Below are positions 45,798 to 54,300 of a DNA stretch of 64,000 nucleotides, piece after piece. Below the pieces are notes generated by a model, which worked only from the letters and a program-made list of their open reading frames with translations, had not been told where the DNA came from and made no database searches. A program made the position numbers and the translations under genes. Origin of the DNA: Leptospiraceae bacterium (lineage in GTDB: Bacteria > Spirochaetota > Leptospiria > Leptospirales > Leptonemataceae); NCBI GenBank assembly GCA_002717505.1, contig PBEB01000038.1, positions 1 through 64,000 of the forward strand, read 5' to 3'. Position 1 is the first letter of the stretch, and every line of letters starts with the position of its first letter.

Positions 45798-48700
45798 ATG
45801 GCAGACACAGAAACAGGAGACAGCCGTAACGAGCAGATCGAGGAGCTACTGGGGGACCTGGACCGGGACCTTACAGAGGTTATTTCTCCCCTGGAAGATC
45901 AGTTCAAAGAGGATCTGATGGAAATCCGGGGCGAGGATCCGGATCTGCAGTCCATTGAAGACGGCATGAACGCTGGAGATGATCCGGAGGGGTCCAGTGC
46001 GGACCTCGAAGACTCCTTTTCTGACGATACCCCGGAAACCGATTCAGATCCCTTTGCAGGTATGGACCTGGGCGCTGAAGGCCAGGGCGAAACAGATGAG
46101 CTTGCCGATGCTCTGAGCGGCCTGGATTTCGGAGGAGAGCCTGCCCCGGAAAGCCAGGGAGAATCCGATCTCTCCGACCTGGATGATCTGATGGGCGGCA
46201 TGGGAGATCCGGGTGGTGAAGATAGCGGATTCGATCTGGGAGAAGAGACCCAGGGCGAAGAAATGGACCTGGGGGATCTGGGTCTTGATGAACCTGGCGG
46301 AGAAGATGCAGGCGGCGAGCCGGCATTCGAAGACCTCACAGAGCCCCTGGAAGCCGAAGGCGATACAACTCAAGATACCGGAACAGAAGATCCATTTGCG
46401 GACCTGGGAGACTTCGGCGCAGAGCCAGCGGCCACCGATGATGCTGAGGCTGATCCATTTGCGGACCTGGGATCAGGGGATCCCTTTGCGGATGCAGGCG
46501 GCGGAGATACCGGCACCGATGATTTCGGAGCAGATCTCGGAGGAGCTGACCTTGGAGGCACTGACCTCGGTGGGGCCGATGACTTCGGCAGCGACCTGGG
46601 AGGCTCGGAGGATTTTGGCACAGATCTGGGAGGAGCAGACGACTTCGGCACCGACCTGGGTGGAGCAGATGACTTTGGTGCGGACCTTTCCGGCGGAGGA
46701 GACCTGGGAGGATCCGAGGACTTTGGGGCCGACCTTGGAAGTTCGGACCTCGATAGCGGTGGCGGGGATGAATTATCCGGCCAGTCCGATCAGGATTTTG
46801 GAATGGATCTGGGAACCATGGATGACATGGGTCTGGATGATTCCGGTGGCAGCGAAACAGAAGCCAGCTCTACACCAGCGGCCCAGGAAGATCTGGGCGG
46901 TCTTGAAGATCTGGGTAGCTTCTCCAGCGGCGATCTGGAAGACATGGCCAGTCAGGCACAGATGGCCCAGGGGATCGGCGACGAGTTCACCGACGAGGAA
47001 CTGGCCACCATTCGCACGGAAATCGTGGATTTCCCGCAGGAACTACGAAAGGCCATTATCGATGCAGTAGTTAACGAGAAATTATCTCATCCAGATCAGC
47101 GCATGCTGATGAACATGATCGTGGATCAGGCGGATCCGGATCAAATCGCCGATTTTCTGGAACCCAGAATGGGGTTCCGGGCCGACACTTCGCCCCCCGA
47201 TGTGCGCAAAGATGGGGTTCCCATCATCTATGCAGACGAATTCTCTCCGGAAGCCCTGGGGCGAAAAAGACGCAGAGCGAAAATGATGCTCCTGGGACTG
47301 AGCGGCGTGGTGCTGGGACTGCTGGGAGTTTTCGGCGGATTGCTACTCTATCGCAATCTTTCTATTCAGGGAATGTACGAATCGGGGCTGGAAAAGCTAC
47401 AGGAAGCAAGGCAGGCCGGACCCGACCGAAAAGCAGACCTGGCAAAAGAAGCGGAAAGCTATTTTCAAAGGGCCCTGGAGTCAGACGACGGGGTCTACGA
47501 TGTAGAATACCTGAATCGTTACGGTATTGCCTATCTGAAGGCTGGTTTCTACGATGAGGCCTTCTACAAATTGTTCGGTAAGATTGAACCGGAGTATTCC
47601 TGGAACGATCCTTCTTTCCGGGCTCCTCTAATCAATGTTGCGGAGAATTCTCGCTGGTACAACCCGGATGAACGTAAAGACGGATACCAGACAACCTTCG
47701 TAGATAAAGAGAAGATTCCAAGAAAGGTTCAAATTCCTGGCGCTTACATCGTTTCCCGACTTAGAGACCGTGAAATGGACCGGGAAAATCTAATGGCCCT
47801 GGGACGTTTTCATTCCCATAACTCCAGGCGCTTTCTTTCCACAGAGGAAGGACAGAAATACAAGAATGATCAACTGGGCATCGACTACTACAGGTTGATT
47901 ACAACGTTGCTCAATCAGCCCAATGATCCCGAAGCTCTGGCTGGCATTGGAAAGATCCATTACAACCGCGAAGAGTTCGGAGCGGCTGCGCGAAAATACA
48001 ATGAAATCCTGGAAACCCATCCGGCAGAAGTAGAAGGTCATGCAGGTCTGATCAACACTTACATCGAACTCTGGAAAAGGGATGGGGATCCCCGCTTTGT
48101 AATCGCAAGACACAGAGAAGCCCGTCGCCTGGGCCTGGAAGAGGAACTACCTATTTACGTTATTACAAAGCTGGCTGGCTTCTACATTGACCTGGATCCC
48201 ACAGATTTGCGCATTAAATACCAGGTGGATCCTGTGGATGCGGTTTCCGGCCATGATCTGGATCAGAACGTAGTTCATCTGCTTACCATCGTATTTGACA
48301 AAGAAGAAAAGCGGGACGAGGAGACCATCAAAGGCTCCGAGTACGGAGAAGGCTTTTATCAGAGGGGCCGCTACCTGTTATCCCGGGGCGAAAGCGCTCG
48401 AGCAATGCGCCAATTCGAAAATGCAGTGCGCACCGACCCCTGGCATTACCCGGCACTCACCGAGATGGGTGAATATTATCAATCAATACTGGACTTCTCT
48501 CGCGCAGAGCAGTATTACCGGGCTGCTCTGCAGACCTACGAGTCCCATAAAGAGGATTACGGAAACCGACCGGAAGATGAAACGCTTGCGGATGGCGACA
48601 TTGGTAAAATATACTTCAATATTGGTTCCCTTCTCTATCTTCAAAATGCAGGCGGTAGCGATCCTACCTTGATGCCGCGGTCCAGGATATATCCATTTAG

Positions 48701-49358
48701 GGCTGAAAGAGCAGAAACAGAAGAAACCGCCAATCGCAGATCGCAGCTTCTTCAGGCCGCCGAATATTTCGATACAGCCCTGGAAAAAGACTTAAAGGAT
48801 TCTGATGCTACCGCCAGAGCCCATTATCGAAAAGGCTGGGTTCGATACATGGGATCCGATTTTGAATCAGCGCTCAATGAATGGAATAAACTGGATAGCA
48901 GTTACGATGCCGTCCACGAAGACCGCTCCGTATTGATGGGCCGGGCCAATGCTGCCTACCATGAAGATCAATTGAGCTACAGCCTTGGAAATTATCTCAA
49001 GCTAAAGGATGAGCTGGAAACAGAATCCATCCGAATTTCCAGCCCGGATCCTCAGAATCGATCCCACCGACTTGTGTATGAGCAGCTCACTCAGGTGTAC
49101 AATAACCTGGGAGCAGTTTACGAAAAACAGTACATGGAAAAGAAAGAGGCCGGCGCTTCGCAGAATGTCCTGGACAGTTTGCAGGAGCAGGCGATGAACC
49201 ATTACTGGAAATCGGTGGAAACAGCGGGGCGCATTGACCTTCCGGCCGAAATCCCACGGCAGAATATTCAGTTAAGTTTTCCGCGAAACGGGGAACGCGA
49301 ACCGCTTCTGGATGAATGGTTGAATCCGATGCTGGAAGAACTGGAAGTCGAAGAGTAG
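45798..49358 (+). CDS. Acidic-repeat, single-TM, TPR protein; candidate flagellar collar protein FlcA
   Basis: 1186 residues. Residues 1-400 are very acidic with a low-complexity Asp/Gly/Leu/Phe section (repeats of DPFADLG and ADDFGTDLGG). A folded-looking segment (about 395-470) precedes RKRRRAK and one membrane helix (about 496-518). The C-terminal 660 residues hold TPR-type repeats (DPEALAGIGKIHYNREEFG, WHYPALTEMGEYYQ), predicted periplasmic. This cytoplasm-membrane-TPR layout matches the spirochaete periplasmic flagellar collar protein FlcA. The match is by architecture; a different TPR scaffold is possible. It is divergent from the CBM48-like gene and has no close partner downstream. Confidence 0.78.
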   Translation: MADTETGDSRNEQIEELLGDLDRDLTEVISPLEDQFKEDLMEIRGEDPDLQSIEDGMNAGDDPEGSSADLEDSFSDDTPETDSDPFAGMDLGAEGQGETDELADALSGLDFGGEPAPESQGESDLSDLDDLMGGMGDPGGEDSGFDLGEETQGEEMDLGDLGLDEPGGEDAGGEPAFEDLTEPLEAEGDTTQDTGTEDPFADLGDFGAEPAATDDAEADPFADLGSGDPFADAGGGDTGTDDFGADLGGADLGGTDLGGADDFGSDLGGSEDFGTDLGGADDFGTDLGGADDFGADLSGGGDLGGSEDFGADLGSSDLDSGGGDELSGQSDQDFGMDLGTMDDMGLDDSGGSETEASSTPAAQEDLGGLEDLGSFSSGDLEDMASQAQMAQGIGDEFTDEELATIRTEIVDFPQELRKAIIDAVVNEKLSHPDQRMLMNMIVDQADPDQIADFLEPRMGFRADTSPPDVRKDGVPIIYADEFSPEALGRKRRRAKMMLLGLSGVVLGLLGVFGGLLLYRNLSIQGMYESGLEKLQEARQAGPDRKADLAKEAESYFQRALESDDGVYDVEYLNRYGIAYLKAGFYDEAFYKLFGKIEPEYSWNDPSFRAPLINVAENSRWYNPDERKDGYQTTFVDKEKIPRKVQIPGAYIVSRLRDREMDRENLMALGRFHSHNSRRFLSTEEGQKYKNDQLGIDYYRLITTLLNQPNDPEALAGIGKIHYNREEFGAAARKYNEILETHPAEVEGHAGLINTYIELWKRDGDPRFVIARHREARRLGLEEELPIYVITKLAGFYIDLDPTDLRIKYQVDPVDAVSGHDLDQNVVHLLTIVFDKEEKRDEETIKGSEYGEGFYQRGRYLLSRGESARAMRQFENAVRTDPWHYPALTEMGEYYQSILDFSRAEQYYRAALQTYESHKEDYGNRPEDETLADGDIGKIYFNIGSLLYLQNAGGSDPTLMPRSRIYPFRAERAETEETANRRSQLLQAAEYFDTALEKDLKDSDATARAHYRKGWVRYMGSDFESALNEWNKLDSSYDAVHEDRSVLMGRANAAYHEDQLSYSLGNYLKLKDELETESIRISSPDPQNRSHRLVYEQLTQVYNNLGAVYEKQYMEKKEAGASQNVLDSLQEQAMNHYWKSVETAGRIDLPAEIPRQNIQLSFPRNGEREPLLDEWLNPMLEELEVEE

Positions 49359-49403
49359 ACCGTGAAAGAGTAGACAATCCTGTGCTGGAAGCACCTGCTC
49401 GAC

Positions 49404-49634
49404 TTTGCCTCTATTTCCGCGATACAGACCATCACTGTTCAAAGCCAGAACAATCGCACTGCCTCCGGTTCCACGATGCGAACGATTGCAAATCTAAATC
49501 CAAAACAATCGCTCCGCATCCAGTTCCACGATACGAACAATTGCAGTTCCAGGCGACAGCCTTCGCTATAGCTTTGGCTCCGCCTCGATTCTCACGTTAC
49601 AGACAATTTCAGTTCCAGGCTAGAACAATCGCCC
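49404..49634. repeat. Degenerate tandem repeat of about 60 bp, four units
   Basis: Units start near 49404, 49461, 49516 and 49581. Shared phrases are TTCCACGATACGAACAATTG, CAGTTCCAGGC and AACAATCGC, with many substitutions and small length changes. The array lies in the 462-bp gap after the TPR gene and before the GT26 stop. The remaining gap (49635-49820) holds nothing I can support. No spacers of the CRISPR kind. Confidence 0.6.
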
Positions 49635-49820
49635 TGGGAGGATTTTGCGTTGTCAGGATCTTTAACTATAAGCGAAGGCTCGCCTATCCTACGAAAAATC
49701 GGTAATCTCTCAGAGACAGTTGGATTGAGGCATTACTGCCTTATTATGTATGCTGAACAGTCCGACGTACTCTGTCCGCTGAATGGCGCGGATTTCAACA
49801 AGCCTCGGCAGACAGGCAAG

Positions 49821-50681
49821 TTACTTCTGAGCGGCTAACTTCTGTTCCTTTCGCTTTCTACGGTTCACTTTAATTCCGCGAAAGAAGGTCTTGATGTAAA
49901 ATCCATACATCGCAAACCATCGGATGAGATTCATGGGACGTACCAGGGTTCTCCAGAACCAGCTCAGTCCACGAACCTGAAAGTAATCTGGAGACTTTCT
50001 TTCCATGCCGGAAAGAATATCAAATGCACCGTCCACGCCGATGACCACTGCTCTAGAAAGACTCTGGATATTCTCCCTGGTCCACAGCTCTTGAATGGGA
50101 AAACCCATCCCTACAAAGATAATATCCGGAGAGGACTTTCGCAGGGATTCCTTGATCCTCTCGCCGCGCTCTTCGTTAAAGTACCCTCCCTGACGTCCGA
50201 TGATCCGCACGCCAGGAAAGCTCCGGGTGAGATTCAGAAATACCTTTTCCAGATACTCCATTCTAGAACCGAGCAGGTAAATCGTAAACTCGCGCTTAAC
50301 GCTAAGCCGAATCACATCCATGAGAAATGCAATCATTGGAATGCGTTCCTTTAGCGGAGTGCCCAGCTTTCGAGCTGCCCACGGTAGGCCGGCCCCGTCA
50401 GCAAGAATTAGATCACTGTCCCGGGCAATGAAGGAAAGCTTCTTTCCGGGACGAACTTGCATCAGCTTTACCGGATCGGCGAAGAATACAAAATGAGGGC
50501 CGTCTTTGCGCTCCACCAGATCCATGATGCGAGCGACAGCTTCGTCTCGATTCACATTATCTACCGGCACATCCAGCACATCTACGCGCTGGAGTGAAGA
50601 CAGATCTATGCTCTTGTAATCCAGGAGGTAATCTCGATCCTCCCTGGCCGATGCATATGGCTTCACAGTTGCTCCCTTCAT
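49821..50681 (-). CDS. WecG/TagA/CpsF-family glycosyltransferase (GT26)
   Basis: 286 residues. Family sequences: VDVLDVPVDNVNRDEAVARI, FFADPVKLMQVRPG, ADGAGLPWAARKLG, IYLLGSRMEYLEKVF, FVGMGFPIQELW and VIGVDGAFDILSG. Members transfer a UDP-activated N-acetyl-hexosamine to a lipid-linked acceptor during teichoic acid, enterobacterial common antigen or O-antigen synthesis. Here the product is probably part of a surface polysaccharide. A basic C-terminal tail (KVNRRKRKEQK) is likely membrane-proximal. The gene is 230 bp from thiE and appears separate from it. Confidence 0.9.
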   Translation of the reverse strand: MKGATVKPYASAREDRDYLLDYKSIDLSSLQRVDVLDVPVDNVNRDEAVARIMDLVERKDGPHFVFFADPVKLMQVRPGKKLSFIARDSDLILADGAGLPWAARKLGTPLKERIPMIAFLMDVIRLSVKREFTIYLLGSRMEYLEKVFLNLTRSFPGVRIIGRQGGYFNEERGERIKESLRKSSPDIIFVGMGFPIQELWTRENIQSLSRAVVIGVDGAFDILSGMERKSPDYFQVRGLSWFWRTLVRPMNLIRWFAMYGFYIKTFFRGIKVNRRKRKEQKLAAQK

Positions 50682-50913
50682 TCTCTCTTCCCGGACCCTG
50701 TCCCTATTATGTCTCCATCTAGCAGAGCCACCCGGATTAATACAGCAAATTTTTGCCCCTATCAGGATTTTCTAATCTCTACTCCCATTTCCAGGTACAG
50801 GCTGCTTTTTTTTATTCCAGGGCCGGCAAGACCCAGGAAATAGATGTGGAAAACTTGCTCTGTCCAGGGTCCTGTCCGATTCCGGATATCAGATGAGATT
50901 GGCTTCAGAACAT

Positions 50914-51678
50914 CTAAGAATGCCCTTCCAGGGCTTCATTCCACCTTTGAGCGCCGTCCAGGACCGAAGCAATGGCCGCCGGAACAAGAGACAATTCCTC
51001 CACATTCCTCCGCTCCGTAGCCTCCCGTAATGCCCGCCATCGGTCTGGATCCAGTCCTCCGATCAGCACTGCTGTACTCCGAATTTGTCTGCCGGAAAGG
51101 ACATCAGACAGGGCCGGATCGGCCACAATTTCCGACACTTTCTCAACACCCAGGGCAGGATTTTGATCCAGGGAATTGGTTTTGGAATCGGAAGAAAAAA
51201 CGGGCCCCAGAGCTACGTAAGACCATCCGGTCCCTCCCCTTTTCTCTTCCAGAGCGTTTCGGAACTCCTCTGCAGTATGGGTAGAGCATCCGGCCACGCC
51301 TCCGGAATCCAGGATTTGTCCCAGCATTTGTTCCTCTCTTGGACTCAATGACTGAAGGTCCGATCTCCCAAGATGGATTCCACAAAACCAGTCCGAATGA
51401 TGCCAGGCCACTTCCAGAAAATCATTGGCAATGATAGCGGGTCGACTGTGCCATCGATTCTCTCCGCCGGATTCCGCGCTGATCCACCGGGCATGCAAAT
51501 GCTCGGCCATGGCAGCATACTCCTCGGCTTGCAGGCTCTTGGCTCGAAGCTGATAAGGTCCCCAACCCAATTTCTTCCATTGTAGTATTATTTCATCTGG
51601 GTTCAGATTTCGGTTCCGGCATGCATCAAGATCAAGGATGGGATACAGGCCTGCCGGAAAATGCGGCGCAGACATCAT
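50914..51678 (-). CDS. thiE: Thiamine-phosphate synthase
   Basis: 254 residues; slightly longer than usual. ThiE signatures: YQLRAKSL (pyrophosphate site), IIANDFLEVA, GIHLGRSDLQ, AGCSTHTAEE and YVALGPVFSSDSKTN. It couples hydroxymethylpyrimidine pyrophosphate and thiazole phosphate to thiamine phosphate. A short insertion sits in the middle and after the GPVF motif. The start overlaps the thiS stop by ATGA, so ThiS and ThiE are translationally coupled. No thiG or thiC is in the window. Confidence 0.9.
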   Translation of the reverse strand: MMSAPHFPAGLYPILDLDACRNRNLNPDEIILQWKKLGWGPYQLRAKSLQAEEYAAMAEHLHARWISAESGGENRWHSRPAIIANDFLEVAWHHSDWFCGIHLGRSDLQSLSPREEQMLGQILDSGGVAGCSTHTAEEFRNALEEKRGGTGWSYVALGPVFSSDSKTNSLDQNPALGVEKVSEIVADPALSDVLSGRQIRSTAVLIGGLDPDRWRALREATERRNVEELSLVPAAIASVLDGAQRWNEALEGHS

Positions 51679-51875
51679 CCTCCACCAACGAAGCGAATGA
51701 TTTCCAGTTTATCCTCTTCCAGAAGCTCGGTGTTTTCCCAGAGGTCTCGCTTGAGGATGGCCCCGTTTCGCTCCACTGCCACGGTTCTGGGGTCCAGGCC
51801 CAGGGACTTGATGAATTCCATCAGGTTCGCTGCATCTACGGGATGACTTTCTCCGTTCACTATCATCACACTCAT
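51675..51875 (-). CDS. thiS: Thiamine biosynthesis sulfur carrier ThiS
   Basis: 66 residues with a ubiquitin-like fold and a C-terminal Gly-Gly tail (IIRFVGGG), the carrier end adenylated and thiocarboxylated by ThiF/ThiI-type enzymes. Start MSVMIVNGESHPV resembles the family's MxVxxNG. It supplies sulfur for the thiazole moiety. It overlaps thiE by 4 bp. No TPP riboswitch fits in the 99-bp gap to the divergent exbB gene. Confidence 0.9.
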   Translation of the reverse strand: MSVMIVNGESHPVDAANLMEFIKSLGLDPRTVAVERNGAILKRDLWENTELLEEDKLEIIRFVGGG

Positions 51876-51905
51876 AGCAAGAACAGTGAAAGCCCTGGCA
51901 GCAAT

Positions 51906-51915
51906 ACAAATTTGT
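51906..51915. promoter_or_regulatory. Palindrome between thiS and exbB starts
   Basis: ACAAATTTGT is a perfect 10-bp palindrome in the 99-bp divergent gap, flanked by two copies of CCTGGCAGC (near 51895 and 51920). It could be an operator for the energy-transducing operon or thiS. No known regulator consensus is matched with certainty. Confidence 0.25.
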
Positions 51916-51974
51916 TTGCCTGGCAGCCTTCCAGGAATAGATATGACTGACCGTTACAAGCAACCGAGGAATAC

Positions 51975-52772
51975 ATGCAAAGAAAGGCCCTGATCACACT
52001 GAATTCATTACTTCTTATCGTATTATTTACATTCATGAGCGCTCCGCTGCTGTCGGAAGAACCACCGGCCGAACCAGAGCAAACGGAAGAAACTCAGCAA
52101 GAAGAACAATCGGCCCCTGATACCCAGAATCCTGCCGATCCAGAGGAAGATTCCTCGGGATCCATTCTGGATCTACTCATCAAAGGCGGCTATACAATGA
52201 TCGGGCTGCTTCTGATCTCCACAATTATCGCTGCATTCTCCCTTGAGCGATATTTCTTCTTTCGCCGCAATAAACTGAATACCAAGGGCTACTTCGATCG
52301 TATTCGCCAGGCTCTGGATTCGGGCGGCCTGGATGCTCTGGAAAAAGAAATCGCATCCGACGATCTATTTTTGAGCCGAATCCTCAAAGATGGACTGAGA
52401 AGAAGAACCCATGGAAGGCAGGAAGTTGAGAAGGCCATTGAAACTTCGGCAACGGTAGAAATCGGTAAACTGGAACGAGGATTGAACCTGCTCTCCAATC
52501 TGGGGAACCTGGCACCACTACTGGGATTCTTTGGTACGGTGGTGGGAATGCGTGCCAGCTTTCTGCAGTTTGTGGAAAAGGCAGCCCCTACGGCCCGGGA
52601 TCTGGCTATTGGTGTGGAAGAAGCTTTGATTACTACCGCCACGGGTCTTTTCATCGCCATGCCCACATATCTGATCTATAATCTGTTCATTTACAATATA
52701 GATTCTGTTTCTATTGAACTGGAGCGTTGCACCGCTGCTGTTTTGACAGCAGTTGAAGATGAGAACGGCTAA
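51975..52772 (+). CDS. exbB: ExbB/TolQ/MotA-type proton channel subunit
   Basis: 265 residues. A signal-like N-terminus is followed by an acidic, Pro/Gln-rich stretch (residues about 28-62), then three membrane helices: TMIGLLLISTIIAAF, and NLAPLLGFFGTVVGMRASF with the following ATTGLFIAMPTYLIYNLF. The MotA/TolQ/ExbB domain is typical. A GAGGA ribosome site precedes the ATG. ExbB surrounds ExbD and supplies proton-motive force to TonB. It overlaps exbD by one base. Confidence 0.94.
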   Translation: MQRKALITLNSLLLIVLFTFMSAPLLSEEPPAEPEQTEETQQEEQSAPDTQNPADPEEDSSGSILDLLIKGGYTMIGLLLISTIIAAFSLERYFFFRRNKLNTKGYFDRIRQALDSGGLDALEKEIASDDLFLSRILKDGLRRRTHGRQEVEKAIETSATVEIGKLERGLNLLSNLGNLAPLLGFFGTVVGMRASFLQFVEKAAPTARDLAIGVEEALITTATGLFIAMPTYLIYNLFIYNIDSVSIELERCTAAVLTAVEDENG

Positions 52773-53179
52773 TGCGAATTCGCCGCAAAATCAGAGAAGC
52801 GGATGAAATCCCGCTTTCCAGTACTGCAGATATCGCTTTTCTGCTGATTGTCTTCTTTCTCGCAGCCAGTGCCCTTCTGGAAATGCGTGGAGTAGCCATT
52901 CCTTTACCCAAGAAAAACGCTCCGCCGATGGAAATCGAAGAGAAGAATCTCTTTCGCGTGGAGATCAGCGATGACGGGCAATACATTCAAGATGGAAACT
53001 CAGTAAGTCTGGATCAACTGAAGAAGGAAACCGAAAAGGCCTTCAAAGAGAACGAAGATCTGGTTGTGGTCATCCGACCCTTTCCTGATGCCCCCACAGG
53101 CAGCGTACCTCGATTGATTCGCATGTTGCAGGAGCTGAATATCCAGAGGGTATCTCTGGCTATGAAGAAGGGAAAATGA
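52772..53179 (+). CDS. exbD: ExbD/TolR-family protein, first copy
   Basis: 135 residues. One membrane helix contains the conserved aspartate (STADIAFLLIVFFLAAS), the proton-binding residue. A periplasmic domain follows (VEISDDGQYIQDG, ELNIQRVSLAMKKGK). With ExbB it forms the proton-driven motor for TonB. The last base pairs overlap a 23-codon ORF by ATGA. Confidence 0.94.
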   Translation: MRIRRKIREADEIPLSSTADIAFLLIVFFLAASALLEMRGVAIPLPKKNAPPMEIEEKNLFRVEISDDGQYIQDGNSVSLDQLKKETEKAFKENEDLVVVIRPFPDAPTGSVPRLIRMLQELNIQRVSLAMKKGK

Positions 53180-53247
53180 ATCAGTATTTCCGATTAGAAT
53201 ATCAAAAGCGATTGAGACGGCAAAGAGGAGCTGACGCCGCGCTATGA
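53176..53247 (+). CDS. 23-codon mini-ORF coupling the two exbD genes
   Basis: ATG 53176 lies in the exbD stop as ATGA, and the TGA at 53245-53247 overlaps the second exbD ATG as ATGA. The product starts MNQYFRLEYQKRLRRQ and is very basic. Too short to be a known protein; it may serve only as a translational coupler, or be a small membrane-associated peptide. AAGAGGAG inside it lies 13 bases before the second exbD ATG. Confidence 0.4.
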   Translation: MNQYFRLEYQKRLRRQRGADAAL

Positions 53248-53666
53248 AGTTTCGAAAGCGAAGAAAAGGAGAGAGCATTCCTCTGGCAGCCATGGGCGAC
53301 ATTGCCTTTCTGCTTCTGGTTTTCTATATGGCCACTACCATGGTAACGGACCAGAAGCCCAGAGAAGTAGATGTACCTGCCGCTGAAAGCCCATCCCAGG
53401 CAAGCCCATTTCCTCTCATCATTTACGTGGACCGGAATCTGGGCGATAAGCAATTAGCGTACTTTTTTAATGAGACAGTAGCCATTTCGCAGCTCCCATC
53501 GCTTGTGAAGCAAAAGGCAACCGAGGCACCAGGGCCGGTACGGGTGTATCTGAGCATTTCCCGGGATCTACCGTACCGCACAATGGATACAGTGATTCAA
53601 AGATTGAAGGATGCTGGCATTGAAAACCTGGTAATCACCACCCGGGAAGGAGGCTCTTCTGACTGA
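53244..53666 (+). CDS. exbD: ExbD/TolR-family protein, second copy
   Basis: 140 residues. One membrane helix with the conserved aspartate (AAMGDIAFLLLVFYMATTM) and a periplasmic domain (LGDKQLAYFFNETVAI, VIQRLKDAGIENLVITT). Two ExbD paralogues in one operon are common in spirochaetes and other bacteria with an extended motor. It may form a heteromer with the first copy. Its end overlaps the candidate CTG start of tonB. Confidence 0.93.
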   Translation: MKFRKRRKGESIPLAAMGDIAFLLLVFYMATTMVTDQKPREVDVPAAESPSQASPFPLIIYVDRNLGDKQLAYFFNETVAISQLPSLVKQKATEAPGPVRVYLSISRDLPYRTMDTVIQRLKDAGIENLVITTREGGSSD

Positions 53667-53730
53667 GCTAGCTCTTGATGTAAGAGATCGTATCGCATTC
53701 AAGACTCGGGACTGGAGCCTTCGGGAATGG

Positions 53731-54297
53731 ATGGGAGCAGGATTTGCGGTGCAGGTCCTGGGATTGATATTGTACCAGCTGGTAGTCTGGATTATTCCAG
53801 AACCTGAAAAAGAAATCGCAGAGTTCACCATGGATCCAGGTATGAGCTTTGTGGAATATCAGGAGCCCAGTGAAGCAGATCTATCTAGCACGAAAGAGCT
53901 TTCCGAAGAAATCATTGAATCCAAAAAAGAGCAAGATGATAAGATCAACTGGACCAATGCAGCGAATCCTGGCGCTGATTTTTCTTCCCGGTACTCGGCC
54001 CAATTCGCCGTAACCGTATCCCCGGATGATTATCCTGCATCAGCAGCCCGAGCCGGGGCCGGTACCGTGACTGTTCGGGCGCAACTCCTGGTATTGCCAG
54101 ATGGTCGCATAGGCGACGTACGCATCCAGAATGTGCGATTCAGCAATCCCGTGGGCGAAGATTATAGAGCGGAGTTCATAGCCAAGGCCAGGCAGATTTT
54201 GCTTACCCGGGCCCGGCTGGTTTCGCCTCCCTACAAAGAAAATGGAAAGCCAGCCAAGTTCATCTGGACTAAAGTGATTCAGTTCACCCTGCCCTGA
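53731..54297 (+). CDS. tonB: TonB-like energy transducer lacking a Pro-rich spacer
   Basis: 188 residues from ATG 53731. Upstream in-frame codons reach CTG 53659, which has GGAAGGAGG five bases before it, so a 24-residue cytoplasmic extension (TELALDVRDRIAFKTRDW) is possible. A membrane helix (AVQVLGLILYQLVVWIIP) is followed by a Glu/Ser-rich linker and a TonB C-terminal domain: AGTVTVRAQLLVLPDGRIG, then KFIWTKVIQFTLP. The linker is short and not proline-rich, unlike E. coli TonB, so its reach is limited. The protein should couple ExbBD to outer-membrane receptors. Confidence 0.85.
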   Translation: MGAGFAVQVLGLILYQLVVWIIPEPEKEIAEFTMDPGMSFVEYQEPSEADLSSTKELSEEIIESKKEQDDKINWTNAANPGADFSSRYSAQFAVTVSPDDYPASAARAGAGTVTVRAQLLVLPDGRIGDVRIQNVRFSNPVGEDYRAEFIAKARQILLTRARLVSPPYKENGKPAKFIWTKVIQFTLP

Positions 54298-54300
54298 GAA

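Noticed and set aside
51876-51974. TPP riboswitch for thiS-thiE
   Set aside because: The gap is 99 bp and lacks the conserved CUGAGA and ACC-UGA elements.
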